From contig NZ_RPOC01000023.1 of NCBI RefSeq assembly GCF_003946915.1, positions 1 to 64,000 on the forward strand: a DNA stretch of 64,000 nt, written 5' to 3'. The DNA comes from Flavobacterium ustbae. Lineage in GTDB: Bacteria > Bacteroidota > Bacteroidia > Flavobacteriales > Flavobacteriaceae. Shown in pieces: positions 27,010 to 35,500 of the stretch (position 1 is the stretch's first letter; each line of letters opens with the position of its first letter). The position numbers were made by a program, and so were the translations under genes. The notes beneath the pieces were generated by a model, which saw nothing but the letters and a program-made list of their open reading frames with translations, had not been told where the DNA came from and made no database searches.

Positions 27010-28896
27010 TTAGAAAGCAAAGCAAGAACAGCCTAAAGCGCCCCAGAATGCATTATAATTGTTTACTGGAACATTGCTCATTCGCGCCGCATCGTGATTG
27101 TGTAAGTGAACATCACAACTTCCGCTGCAACTGTGAATCTGCGAAGTCAGTTTAGGTTTTGCATCTGCTTTTGCATTTTTTTCAATCGCGCTCTGCAAAC
27201 CGCTTCTTACTGGATATCCGTTGTAAATATTGGTTGGCGACCAATCTGGTAAAATCGGAATATGAGGAGGTGAGAACGAAGAAAAATCTCCATTAGCATA
27301 CACAATTTTTCCGTCGACAATAGTTAAATCAGCTTCAATTTTTTTGATGTCTTCGTCATCGATTGTAAAATAATCGCGGTCTAAAACTACTAAATCAGCA
27401 AACATTCCAACTTTAATATCTCCTTTTTTATTCTGCTCTTGCGAAAACCAAGCGCTTCCTCTAGTGTACAATTCTAAAGCAGTTTGTCTGTTCAATCTCG
27501 TCTCATTATACAATTGCAAACCTCCAACGGTTTTTCCAGCGGTCATCCAATACATAGAAACCCATGGATTGTAACTGCTCACACGTGTGGCATCAGAACC
27601 CGCACCAACTGGAACTTCCATTTCAATCATTTTCTTGATTGGCGGTGTATTTTCAGCTGCTTTTGCTCCGTAACGATCGGTGAAATATTCACCTTGATAC
27701 GCCATTCTGCTTTGTACAGCGATTCCGCCACCTAGCGCTTTTACGCGTTCAATATTTCTTTCGTCTATTGTTTCAGCATGATCAAAAATCCACGGCAATC
27801 CGTTGAACGGAACGTCTTGATTGATTTTTTCGAAAACATTCAAAAATCTTGTAATACTTTCGTTATAAGTGGCATGAAGTCTGAAAGGCCAACGATTTTC
27901 TACTAAAAGGCGAACGACTTTTTCTAGTTCGGCTTCCATATTTTCAGGAAGATCTGGTCTTGGCTGAAGGAAATCTTCAAAATCGGCAGCAGAGAAAACA
28001 AGCATTTCACCCGCTCCGTTATGACGGTACATATCATTTCCCTGATATAATTTTACTGTATCAATCCAATCCGAGAAATCTTCAAACTCGTGTTTTGGTT
28101 TCTGAGTAAAAAGATTGTAGGCAATTCTTACCGTCAATTGCTTCTTTTCATTCAGTTCATTCACGACTTTATAATCGTCTGGAAAATTCTGAAATCCGCC
28201 TCCCGCATCAATAACACTTGTGATTCCGAAACGGTTCAATTCTTTCATAAAATGTCGAGTCGAATTAATCTGATGTTCGTAAGAAAGCGTTGGACCTTTT
28301 GCTAAAGTCGAATACAAAATCATCGCATTTGGAGTCGCAATAATCAATCCTGTTGGTTCTCCATTTGAATCGCGTTCGATATGTCCTCCTGGAGGCGCAG
28401 GCGTATTTTTGTTGTAACCAACTGCTCTTAAAGCTGCTCTGTTCATAAGTGCTCTGTCGTACAAGTGCAAAATAAAAACAGGAGTATCAGGCGCAATGGC
28501 ATTGATTTCTTCTAGAGTTGGCATTCTGCGTTCGGCAAACTGAAATTCTGTCCAGCCGCCCACGACACGAACCCATTGCGGATTTGGAGTGCGATCAACT
28601 TGCTCTTTTAGCATTCGAAGTGCATCTGCCAGAGAAGGAACACCATCCCAACGCAATTCTAAGTTATAGTTTAATCCGCCTCGAATAAGGTGAATATGCG
28701 AATCATTAATCCCCGGAACAACTCTTTTATTTTGAAGATCAATGATTTTGGTTTCTTCAGCAGCAAAAGTCATGATGTCGCTGTCGTTTCCAACTGCAAT
28801 AAATTTCCCGTCTTTAATTGCAACTGCTGTCACATTTGGCGTTTCTGCATTGAAACTATGGATTTTTCCATTAAATAAAATTAAATCTGCTTTCAT
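27010..28896 (-). CDS. YtcJ-like metal-dependent amidohydrolase with Cys/His-rich tail
   Basis: A 628-residue amidohydrolase (Amidohydro_3 type). The composite N-terminal beta domain is followed by the metal motif DSHIHL (His67, His69). Later ligands include the His in DHAETIDE and the Asp in GAGSDATRVSSYNP. The C-terminal extension contains CSGSCDVHLHNH (about 590-601) and ends GCSCFAF, which looks metal- or redox-active and is outside the catalytic core. There is no signal peptide. It lies between the M17-like protein (11 bases upstream) and DoxX (11 bases downstream) as a three-gene operon. The substrate is unknown. Confidence 0.88.
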   Translation of the reverse strand: MKADLILFNGKIHSFNAETPNVTAVAIKDGKFIAVGNDSDIMTFAAEETKIIDLQNKRVVPGINDSHIHLIRGGLNYNLELRWDGVPSLADALRMLKEQVDRTPNPQWVRVVGGWTEFQFAERRMPTLEEINAIAPDTPVFILHLYDRALMNRAALRAVGYNKNTPAPPGGHIERDSNGEPTGLIIATPNAMILYSTLAKGPTLSYEHQINSTRHFMKELNRFGITSVIDAGGGFQNFPDDYKVVNELNEKKQLTVRIAYNLFTQKPKHEFEDFSDWIDTVKLYQGNDMYRHNGAGEMLVFSAADFEDFLQPRPDLPENMEAELEKVVRLLVENRWPFRLHATYNESITRFLNVFEKINQDVPFNGLPWIFDHAETIDERNIERVKALGGGIAVQSRMAYQGEYFTDRYGAKAAENTPPIKKMIEMEVPVGAGSDATRVSSYNPWVSMYWMTAGKTVGGLQLYNETRLNRQTALELYTRGSAWFSQEQNKKGDIKVGMFADLVVLDRDYFTIDDEDIKKIEADLTIVDGKIVYANGDFSSFSPPHIPILPDWSPTNIYNGYPVRSGLQSAIEKNAKADAKPKLTSQIHSCSGSCDVHLHNHDAARMSNVPVNNYNAFWGALGCSCFAF

Positions 28897-28907
28897 AATT
28901 CCATTGT

Positions 28908-29642
28908 TTATTTAGTATTCAACTTTGCAATTGCTTGCTTAATTCCTTCTCCTGCAACCGTATAATAAGCAGGGCCAGCCAATAAGATTATTTTCTTTAA
29001 AGGTTTGTGTGTGGCTAATTTTTTATCTTGTAGATATGTTTCCGTTCTATACGCTTCAAAAGAACCTAAAACCACATTTTCGGCAACCAAAGCTGTTGGA
29101 GAATCAATTCCTGCATCTTTAATATCGCTTGCAAAAGAATAATTGGAAACGTCTAAACGTAGAGCTTCGCGCATGGCTGTGCTTCCAACACTGATCATTA
29201 AATCAGGAGAAAATTTGGTACGATCTCCCAATCCGATTAATAATAATTTTTTGGATGCTAAAGTGCCTTTTGGAGGCGTAATCAATAAAGTTTCAAGTGA
29301 ATGACCTGTAAATTTGCCGCTTTTGCGCAGTTCAGTAATAATGCCTTTTAGCGCGTCGTCTAAATGTACCATTCCGTTAAGGTTGGCAGGCTGGGCAGGA
29401 GGGTTGGTAATGTCACCTTCTGTATATTCAAAAACGCAGGCAACTTGTAAGTCAGCTTCTGCTGCAGATGGTCCCTGAACCAATCCGTTTACTGCAATTC
29501 CGTCTACTTTCCCCCAAGTTGTAGTCGAACCAATTGAAGCTGTTTGTGCAAAAGCATTGTTACTAAGCGAGCCTGCAAATGTTATAATTAAAAGCATCAG
29601 ATACGAATATCTCAATCTGTATTTTGATGTGTTTGTTTTCAT
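28908..29642 (-). CDS. Exported M17-peptidase N-domain-like protein
   Basis: About 244 residues from the ATG at 29642, which begins a signal peptide (AGSLSNNAFAQ cleavage region). The mature part resembles only the N-terminal regulatory domain of M17 leucine aminopeptidases: TLLITPPKGTLASKKLLLIGLG, then REALRLDV and a final KIILLAG strand. The catalytic metal-binding domain is absent and no sequence for it follows, so this is not an active aminopeptidase. It is the first gene of an operon with the amidohydrolase and DoxX. Role unknown; perhaps a binding protein. Confidence 0.75.
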   Translation of the reverse strand: MKTNTSKYRLRYSYLMLLIITFAGSLSNNAFAQTASIGSTTTWGKVDGIAVNGLVQGPSAAEADLQVACVFEYTEGDITNPPAQPANLNGMVHLDDALKGIITELRKSGKFTGHSLETLLITPPKGTLASKKLLLIGLGDRTKFSPDLMISVGSTAMREALRLDVSNYSFASDIKDAGIDSPTALVAENVVLGSFEAYRTETYLQDKKLATHKPLKKIILLAGPAYYTVAGEGIKQAIAKLNTK

Positions 29643-29677
29643 TGCTAAGGGTTTAGTTGTATTATTTTGAATTTTAT

Positions 29678-29886
29678 TTAAACACATAGAAACATAGATT
29701 TTCTTTATTTTGATAAAGGATAAAGAAAGAAACTAGTTTCTAACACATAGTCCTATCTGAAAAGTTTTGCGAGAACTTTGTCAAAGTTTTAAACTTTGAC
29801 AAAGTTGATTACTGTTGATACTATGTGTATTATTACAAGAGAAACGCCTTTTATTCACTCCTAAAAGCTATGTTTCTATGTGTTAA
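29678..29886. repeat. Dispersed 'cacatagaaac' repeat, complete unit without palindrome
   Basis: This begins 'taaacacatagaaacatag' and ends 'gctatgtttctatgtgttaa'. It carries 'aagaaactagtttctaacac', an 'aactttgtcaaagtt...aactttgacaaagtt' inverted pair and 'gaaacgccttttatt'. It lacks the TCCCGATAGCTATCGGGA insert found in sister copies. Confidence 0.82.
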
Positions 29887-29903
29887 AAATTAATTTTTTT
29901 GTT

Positions 29904-31286
29904 TTAAAATTTGAACCCGAGTTGGACATTAAAGAAAATACCGTCTTTAGCATTCGGAGTAATATCGTTGATAAAGGCGCCAGTTTTGAAATACTGAAAC
30001 CCGTTTGAAATGGATATATATTTATTGATATTGTAGGATAAACTAGCCAAATAAGCTGTTCCAATGTATCGTTTGTCTGACATGCTTCCTAAACGATTTA
30101 GGCTTCCGCCTGGCCTGTAAACACCGTCTTGGAGTGAATAACGCCAATTGAAAACTACATCAAGCTGCAGCTGTAAGTTCGAAAGCAGATCCATCGTGGC
30201 ATAAGGATGAATATCAATCAAGTTGACTGGCCCAATTTGTGGATTAAACCCAAAATAACCTCCTTTAGGAAAAAGCGGATTAAAGGTCTGCAAATCGCCG
30301 TCGCTTTGAGTCTTATCTCCCGAGATATAATCGTTTCTAAGATTTATCGTAGGTTTAAATTTGGTATTTTCAAACATATATCCAACGTCTATAGAACCTG
30401 TCCAAGCATTTATATTTCCCGAACCAAAAGTGCCAAATTGGTAGGCTGCTTCTAGATTGTAAATAAAACCGCCTCCGTATTTCCAGAATCTTGTGCCAAT
30501 AGTATGTCTTCTTTCCGGAGCAATTCCTTCTTCAAAAACAGATCGATCTCTTCGTATTCCGAGATAATACAAATCAAGATTTCCTGCTTTTGGAATAATT
30601 ATTTTAGAATAACCTCCCCAGAGATTCAGCTGTTTGGACATTTTATTATCAAAAACACCCGAATTCACAACATCCTGCATCATAGCAAAAGCATCGATGT
30701 AAAGCCTTTCAGACGCATACATTATTTTTCCTCCAGTAAAATACAATCGGTCATTTCGCCCTTCCTGTACAGAAATTAATCGTCCAGAACCGTAGTCAAG
30801 TTCTTGTCTTCCAGCTCTGATGATTATTTTTTTATCTTCTTTTTGATATACATTCAGATCCAAAAAAAGATTTTGCACATTCAGCTGATCTTGATCTGTA
30901 CCTATCGTTCCGTTGAATATTCCATCTTGCAATGCGCTTCTAAGCTGTGCAAAGACTCTGAAATTTTTTCCGAGATGAATATCAGCATGAAGATCATAGC
31001 GCTGCAATATAAAATTGTTGCTGCCAGTATCAAATCTTCCCCAGTCTTCATTATTGAAATAAACATATTCATATCGAGCTTCGCCGCCAACTGACATGTA
31101 AAAATCTTTTTCTTGATTTAACGGAATGAATTTTAATCGTCCGTAAAAGTTTCTATTCGAGTCTTTTAAAAATTCATAATTTTCATCATAACGCATCAGC
31201 TTAAAATTTTGAGCCGACGCAAAGGTTCCAAAAAAGAGGAAAAGAAAAAGTATTTTGGCGTTTGATATGGATTTTGTTGATTCCAA
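29904..31286 (-). CDS. Outer membrane porin, alginate-export family type
   Basis: A 460-residue predicted beta-barrel. A signal peptide (LFLFFGTFASAQ) is followed by alternating amphipathic strands with YEYVYFNNEDWGRFD, RAGRQELDYGSGRLIS and GTRFWKYGGGFIYNLEA. It ends with aromatic phenylalanine (FNVQLGFKF) as outer membrane proteins do. RAGRQELDYGSGRLIS is the typical mark of the alginate export/porin family (PF13372). It may admit the substrates of the enzymes encoded downstream. The gap of 113 bases to the isochorismatase gene is tandem repeat. Confidence 0.8.
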   Translation of the reverse strand: MESTKSISNAKILFLFLFFGTFASAQNFKLMRYDENYEFLKDSNRNFYGRLKFIPLNQEKDFYMSVGGEARYEYVYFNNEDWGRFDTGSNNFILQRYDLHADIHLGKNFRVFAQLRSALQDGIFNGTIGTDQDQLNVQNLFLDLNVYQKEDKKIIIRAGRQELDYGSGRLISVQEGRNDRLYFTGGKIMYASERLYIDAFAMMQDVVNSGVFDNKMSKQLNLWGGYSKIIIPKAGNLDLYYLGIRRDRSVFEEGIAPERRHTIGTRFWKYGGGFIYNLEAAYQFGTFGSGNINAWTGSIDVGYMFENTKFKPTINLRNDYISGDKTQSDGDLQTFNPLFPKGGYFGFNPQIGPVNLIDIHPYATMDLLSNLQLQLDVVFNWRYSLQDGVYRPGGSLNRLGSMSDKRYIGTAYLASLSYNINKYISISNGFQYFKTGAFINDITPNAKDGIFFNVQLGFKF

Positions 31287-31320
31287 AATAATGAAGGCTT
31301 AGAAGATTTTTGTTTTATTT

Positions 31321-31397
31321 GTTTCAAGTTTCAGGTTTCAAGTTTCAAGTTTGAGGTTTGACATTGAAATTGAAATTGAAATTGAATTTTGAAATTG
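31321..31397. repeat. Heptamer (GTTTCAA)n and hexamer (ATTGAA)n tandem repeats
   Basis: About five units of GTTTCAA-type sequence (31321-31356) are followed by about six units of ATTGAA (31362-31397). They fill the gap between the porin start and the hydrolase stop. Such arrays vary in copy number easily. Confidence 0.85.
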
Positions 31398-31399
31398 AT

Positions 31400-32032
31400 T
31401 TAGTGTTTCAACATGTTGTGCGCATAGTGAATTCCTAGACCATAAGAACCACCATATTTCTTCATTAAAGAAGTTACAGGACCGTAAGTTGCTTCGCGTG
31501 CCCAATCTCTCTGAAGTTCTAATAAATATTGAATAGAAGTAATTGGAATTGCTCCGGCTTGAATCATTCTTTGTACAGAACGTTCGTGAGCTTCAACGCT
31601 TACATCACCGCATGCATCTGTAATAATGTAAACTTCGTAACCTTCTTCGATTGCCGATAAAGCTGGGCCAACAATACATACACCAGTCCAAAGTCCAGCA
31701 AGAACAATTTTTTTCTTATTTTTTGCTACAATTGCTTTATAAGCATTTTCATCTTCCCAAGTATTCATTGAAGTTCTGTCAATATATCCAGAAGTAGCGA
31801 TTGGATAAAATTCTTCAACTTCAGGAAAAACTGGTCCAGAGAAGCTTTCTTCAGCCACAGTAGTTACAACTGTTGCTACATCAAAGATTTTTGATGCTCC
31901 AGCTACAATTGCCACATTGGTACGTAATTCGCTTAATGGAATGTTGTGTGTTGCAAAGGCCATTTGTCCTTCAAAATCGATTAATACTAATGCGTGATTA
32001 TCTGGTGATAATAAATTTGCTGATGGTTTCAT
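31400..32032 (-). CDS. Isochorismatase-fold cysteine hydrolase (YcaC-like)
   Basis: A 210-residue hydrolase. The Asp-Lys-Cys type active site is visible: Asp19 in LVLIDFEGQM, a lysine cluster (KNKKKIVLAG, about 105-109) and Cys119 in GLWTGVCIVGPAL. The C-terminal REATYGPVTSLMKKYGGSYG extends the fold as in YcaC proteins of unknown substrate. Upstream (32139-32150) is the ACGATATATCGT palindrome shared with the dioxygenase and chloroperoxidase-like promoters. It is cytosolic, and the next gene downstream is the porin. Confidence 0.88.
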   Translation of the reverse strand: MKPSANLLSPDNHALVLIDFEGQMAFATHNIPLSELRTNVAIVAGASKIFDVATVVTTVAEESFSGPVFPEVEEFYPIATSGYIDRTSMNTWEDENAYKAIVAKNKKKIVLAGLWTGVCIVGPALSAIEEGYEVYIITDACGDVSVEAHERSVQRMIQAGAIPITSIQYLLELQRDWAREATYGPVTSLMKKYGGSYGLGIHYAHNMLKH

Positions 32033-32138
32033 ATTATTTGTTTTTAAAATTTATAAATTGGTTTTTGGCTAATAAAATGCCATATTTTTAATTTGCTGCA
32101 GAACACTATTTTAGGTTCTAGGGAACGAAAAATTACTA

Positions 32139-32150
32139 ACGATATATCGT
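32139..32150 (-). promoter_or_regulatory. ACGATATATCGT palindrome upstream of isochorismatase-fold gene
   Basis: A perfect 12-base palindrome followed by 'aattttat' on the plus strand. The same 20-base context occurs at 18602-18621, and a near copy at 33753-33764. It is probably an operator. Confidence 0.45.
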
Positions 32151-32172
32151 AATTTTATTAAGGAGTTTGAAA

Positions 32173-32490
32173 TTAATGGGTAGAAAGTTTCTTAATCATT
32201 TCGGCAGAAACAGTGTCGGCATAAATTCCGAAAGCGCTTGTTAAAACACCTTTTAGATTGTAGATTTCAGATTTAATTCCGTAAACAATATCTTCATCTC
32301 CAGGATTCGTATCGCCTTCAAATCGGAATAAATATTCAATCTTGAATTCTTCTGGTGACATGCTCTGCGTGTTGTTGTTGTAACGAATGCAGTTGCTGTC
32401 CAGATTAAAGTTTTCTGTAAAACCTTGTGTGCTCAGCCATTGCAAAGCTTCTACAACGGTATCAAAAGAGGGTTGCTGAAAATAACTCAT
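32173..32490 (-). CDS. Small conserved Bacteroidota protein, unknown function
   Basis: A 105-residue protein. Wording such as VVEALQWLSTQGFTENFNLD, MSPEEFKIEYLFRFEGDTNPGDEDIVYG and LKGVLTSAFGIYAD fits a small family that databases often mislabel as phosphoribosylpyrophosphate synthetase; it is far too short and has none of that enzyme's motifs. It probably forms an alpha/beta fold of its own. It sits between two hydrolase genes and is likely transcribed with the upstream hydrolase, though a hairpin separates them. Confidence 0.75.
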   Translation of the reverse strand: MSYFQQPSFDTVVEALQWLSTQGFTENFNLDSNCIRYNNNTQSMSPEEFKIEYLFRFEGDTNPGDEDIVYGIKSEIYNLKGVLTSAFGIYADTVSAEMIKKLSTH

Positions 32491-32507
32491 AATTGAAGAG
32501 GATTAAA

Positions 32508-32536
32508 ACTGCCTGTAAACAACCTTTACAGGCAGT
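32508..32536 (-). terminator. Strong hairpin between hydrolase and small unknown gene
   Basis: Perfect arms 'actgcctgtaaa' and 'tttacaggcagt' enclose a five-base loop. It lies 10 bases after the hydrolase stop. The following minus-strand sequence is only moderately T-rich, so it may attenuate rather than end transcription. Confidence 0.6.
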
Positions 32537-32545
32537 GATTATTGA

Positions 32546-33361
32546 TTATTTTATGAAATCTAAAATATCGTTGTTGATCGTTTCAGCATTAATTGTCGGC
32601 ATACCGTGAGAGAATCCTGGGTACGAAATCAATTTTCCGTTTTTAAGTAATGCAGCTGATTTTGGTGCTTGATTGTAAGGAACAATTTGGTCGTCTTCTC
32701 CATGTAAAACCAAAACGGGAATATCTAAACTCTTTAAATCTTCTCTAAAATCGGTTTCAGAGAATGCTTTAATTCCTTCATAGTGCGATAATACAGAACC
32801 CATCATTCCTTGACGCCACCAATTTTGTTTGATCCCTTCTTGAACTTCTTGTCCTTCACGGTTCCATCCGTAGAATGCAATAGGGAAATCGTAGAAAAAT
32901 TGCGCTCTGTTAGCAGCAGTTCCTTTTCTGATTTCGTCAAAAACTGACAACGGCACACCTTCAGGATTAGATTCGTTTTGAACCATTATTGGCGGTACAG
33001 CGCTAATGATAACCGCTTTTGCAACGCGTCCTTTTCCGTATTTTGCAGCGTAACGAATTACTTCACCGCCCCCAGTGGAGTGCCCTACGTGAATCGCATT
33101 TTTTAAATCTAAAGCCTCTGCTAATTCAGCGATATCAGATGCGTAAGTTTCCATGTTATTGCCTTCAGAAGCTTGGCTAGAACGTCCATGTCCGCGACGG
33201 TCGTGTGCGATAACTCTGTAGCCTTTTTGAAGGAAAAACATCATTTGTGCATCCCAATCGTCACTTGATAAAGGCCATCCGTGGTGAAAAACAATTGGCT
33301 GTCCTGTTCCCCAATCTTTGTAATAAATTTGTGTTCCGTCTTTTACTGTAAATGTGCTCAT
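32546..33361 (-). CDS. Alpha/beta hydrolase, cofactor-free chloroperoxidase type
   Basis: A 271-residue hydrolase of the non-haem chloroperoxidase/aryl esterase group. It shows the HHGWPLSSDDWDAQM oxyanion loop, RRGHGRSSQ, nucleophile Ser95 in VGHSTGGGEV, the acid in HGEDDQIVP and the histidine in GFSHGMP. Proteins of this type are esterases that can also make peracids from short carboxylates and peroxide. It has a 530-base upstream region with the shared palindromes. The natural substrate is unknown. Confidence 0.92.
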   Translation of the reverse strand: MSTFTVKDGTQIYYKDWGTGQPIVFHHGWPLSSDDWDAQMMFFLQKGYRVIAHDRRGHGRSSQASEGNNMETYASDIAELAEALDLKNAIHVGHSTGGGEVIRYAAKYGKGRVAKAVIISAVPPIMVQNESNPEGVPLSVFDEIRKGTAANRAQFFYDFPIAFYGWNREGQEVQEGIKQNWWRQGMMGSVLSHYEGIKAFSETDFREDLKSLDIPVLVLHGEDDQIVPYNQAPKSAALLKNGKLISYPGFSHGMPTINAETINNDILDFIK

Positions 33362-33505
33362 GATTTTTTGATTTTAGGATTAATTTTATATTGAAATATT
33401 TGAATAATGTGTAATTATGTTTAAACTTTTAACAGATAAATTATTGTTTACTTATCGTTGTTAGGTTTCTGATGCAAACTTATTACGGAAATAAACTTCT
33501 GTCGA

Positions 33506-33764
33506 TTAATCTAGGTTAAGAAGTGATAATCGACTTAAAATTTTTGTTTATCAAAGTCTTTCTATAGAAGTTTGTTTTTTCTTGTGCCCAGTTGATTGCT
33601 GGATCTCGACTCGAAAATGACTGTTTTATTGTTTTCATATTTTAGCATTCTTTATATGGTTATTTGAATGCCATAACTATTGCCAATTAGCATGCCTTAT
33701 TTGCAGTGTCTTTATTTTAAAGGCATTGTTGAAAAACGCGTTAATTTTACTTACGATATTTCGT
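33506..33764 (-). promoter_or_regulatory. Shared operator-like motifs upstream of chloroperoxidase-like gene
   Basis: TTAATCTAGGTTAA (33506-33519) is the reverse complement of the copy upstream of the dioxygenase (18475-18488). The block 'aaggcattgttgaaaaacgc' (33719-33738) matches 18498-18519 apart from a short insert, and ACGATATTTCGT (33753-33764) is a one-mismatch version of the other palindrome. The 530-base gap holds no gene. Confidence 0.5.
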
Positions 33765-33860
33765 TAATTTATGAGTAATTCGCTTTTTGCTCCTAAAATT
33801 GGATTTGGCTTTTTATTAAATAAAAATGAAGTTTAGTTAAAATAAATACAAAATAGTATG

Positions 33861-33868
33861 TACTTTTG
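33861..33868 (+). promoter_or_regulatory. TAnnTTTG promoter element for the copper locus
   Basis: TACTTTTG matches the Bacteroidota -7 element, about 24 bases before the start codon of the first Cys-rich gene. The -33 TTTG element is poor ('tttag' at 33832), so an activator may be needed. Confidence 0.45.
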
Positions 33869-33891
33869 CCAGCAAACTATTTGAACAAGCA

Positions 33892-34269
33892 TTGAAAAGG
33901 TTAATCATTATAGCACTTTCTATTTTAATACTGTCGCCATCTTTTGGCAGCTTGTTCGTTTATGCTTCTTTTAAAATCAATCAGAAAGAAATTGCTCAAA
34001 CCATTTGCGTTCAGCGTAAACAGGCTTTTAATAGCTGTAATGGCCGATGTGAACTTCAAAAAAGCATTAAAAAATATTCTGATAACGAAAGAAAAATGCA
34101 GGACAGCTTAAAAGATAAAATAGAGCTTGTTTATGTGCAAAACACTGCAGAAATTAATCTTAACGTAATTCCAGTTATCGAATCAAAAGATAACGATTCT
34201 ATTTTGTTCGAAAAGAAACCAATCGGGGCTTCTTCTCTTACTTTTCATCCTCCGCTCTATACTGTTTAG
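33892..34269 (+). CDS. Small exported or membrane-anchored C-x9-C-x-G-x-C protein (paralogue 1)
   Basis: A 125-residue protein starting at a TTG codon (no ATG is nearby in frame). A hydrophobic N-terminus (about 4-26) acts as signal or anchor. The mature part has Cys39, Cys49 and Cys53 in the arrangement C-x9-CNGRC, followed by a charged helix, and ends FHPPLYTV. The gene at 37675 has cysteines at exactly the same three positions. I know no named family for it. It is the first gene before the YtkA-like lipoprotein and copper-type TonB receptor, so a role in binding or handing on copper in the periplasm is my inference. Confidence 0.78.
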   Translation: MKRLIIIALSILILSPSFGSLFVYASFKINQKEIAQTICVQRKQAFNSCNGRCELQKSIKKYSDNERKMQDSLKDKIELVYVQNTAEINLNVIPVIESKDNDSILFEKKPIGASSLTFHPPLYTV

Positions 34270-34431
34270 GGATCAACTTTAGCTTTTAAATTCCAAAATT
34301 AAATTCCAAATTCCAATTTTGAATTTGAATCTGAATTTCGAATGTTCTATTTGCTTGCTCAGATTTAAAATCTTGGCTTAGTATCGATATGAAGTAAATT
34401 ATTTTTTGGAACTGATTTTGATCTTCTTTTT

Positions 34432-34469
34432 GTAAGTGAAGAAAATTGCTTTATGCAATCTTCATTTAC
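34432..34469 (+). other. Hairpin in the 303-base gap before the YtkA-like gene
   Basis: An imperfect stem runs from 'gtaagtgaaga' and 'attgc' to 'gcaat', 'cttc' and 'atttac' around a five-base loop. There is no T run. The rest of 34270-34572 is low-complexity 'ttccaaatt' sequence without a gene. Confidence 0.4.
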
Positions 34470-34572
34470 GTTGCCATTTCTTGGCTAATTTTAACAGCAT
34501 TTGGCCTTTTTGCTATTCAAAAAATTATGGCTTAATGTCATATTGTAAACGTTTTTTTATAACATTCATCAA

Positions 34573-35496
34573 ATGAAATCTTTTAATTTTTGGATAATCG
34601 CACTGTTATTCGCGGTTACTTCCTGTACAATTGATAAAACAGATTACGAAGCAGAAACGGGTTCTGAAGTTCCTGAAAGCTACGAATTTAAAGAAGCAAC
34701 TTCGCTTACAAGCGGAAATTATAAAATTAGTATAGAAGCTTTAAACGGAGCATTTTATAAAGGCTACAATGAGCTTCGTCTGAAAATTACTAATACTCAA
34801 AACAATCAAGAATTAACGACAGCTTCTGTAACTTTTTTGCCAATATTAAGCAATGCAGACGGAAGCAAAAGTTCCTGTCCGCATGAGTATAATGTTGCTT
34901 ATGATGCTACAAATAAATACTATAGCGGCTACTCTGTTTTTACAGGAGAAAGCACCACTACAGCGAGCTGGAAATTGTACATTAGCTTTACGGCTGATAA
35001 TCAGAAATATGAGATCAATAAAGATGTTACTGTCGAAAAACAAAGCAATAAAAACCTCAATATGACTGCTTTTGCAGGAAATGATGGAGAACAATACGTA
35101 ATTGCATTGGTTTCGCCTCAAAAACCTACCGTTTCAGAAAATGCGCTGGTTGCTGGCATTTACAAGTACAATAAGCCAACAACTCCTGCTGGAACTTTTC
35201 CAGATCCGTCGCAGTTTTCTTATTCGGAAGTTGCGGGCTATACATTAAAATTAGATCCGAGAATGCCTGAGCCTTCAATGGGAAATCACTCTTCACCAAA
35301 TAATAAAGATTTGACTCAGGAAACTGACGGCTTGTATCATGGTGTTGTGAATTATACGATGACCGGAAACTGGACATTGAACTTCATTATGATGAACCAA
35401 AACGGTTTGATCGTAAAAGGAACCATAGTTCCGACGGATCATACGCCTGGTGTAGAAGGTGTGAAAAGTGAACTGTATATTGATACTTTATTCTAA
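34573..35496 (+). CDS. YtkA/FixH-like lipoprotein of the copper locus
   Basis: A 307-residue lipoprotein (lipobox AVTSC, Cys18) with two beta-sandwich regions (about 45-155 and 165-285) resembling YtkA/FixH domains. Candidate metal residues are SCPHEY (Cys102, His104) and MPEPSMGNHSSPNN (Met231, Met236, His239); Met/His clusters of this kind occur in periplasmic copper proteins. The gene ends 4 bases before the start of the TonB receptor, so they form one transcript. It is probably surface- or periplasm-facing and could pass copper to or from the receptor. The family call is by pattern, not by alignment. Confidence 0.72.
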   Translation: MKSFNFWIIALLFAVTSCTIDKTDYEAETGSEVPESYEFKEATSLTSGNYKISIEALNGAFYKGYNELRLKITNTQNNQELTTASVTFLPILSNADGSKSSCPHEYNVAYDATNKYYSGYSVFTGESTTTASWKLYISFTADNQKYEINKDVTVEKQSNKNLNMTAFAGNDGEQYVIALVSPQKPTVSENALVAGIYKYNKPTTPAGTFPDPSQFSYSEVAGYTLKLDPRMPEPSMGNHSSPNNKDLTQETDGLYHGVVNYTMTGNWTLNFIMMNQNGLIVKGTIVPTDHTPGVEGVKSELYIDTLF

Positions 35497-35500
35497 AAAC

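Noticed and set aside
28908..29642. Active leucine aminopeptidase
   Set aside because: Only the N-terminal domain is present; the metal-binding catalytic half is missing.
20515..29886. CRISPR array from repeated 'cacatagaaac' motifs
   Set aside because: Copies are kilobases apart, in both orientations and without regular spacers.
32173..32490. Phosphoribosylpyrophosphate synthetase
   Set aside because: Such labels exist for this small family, but the 105-residue protein has no PRPP-binding motif.
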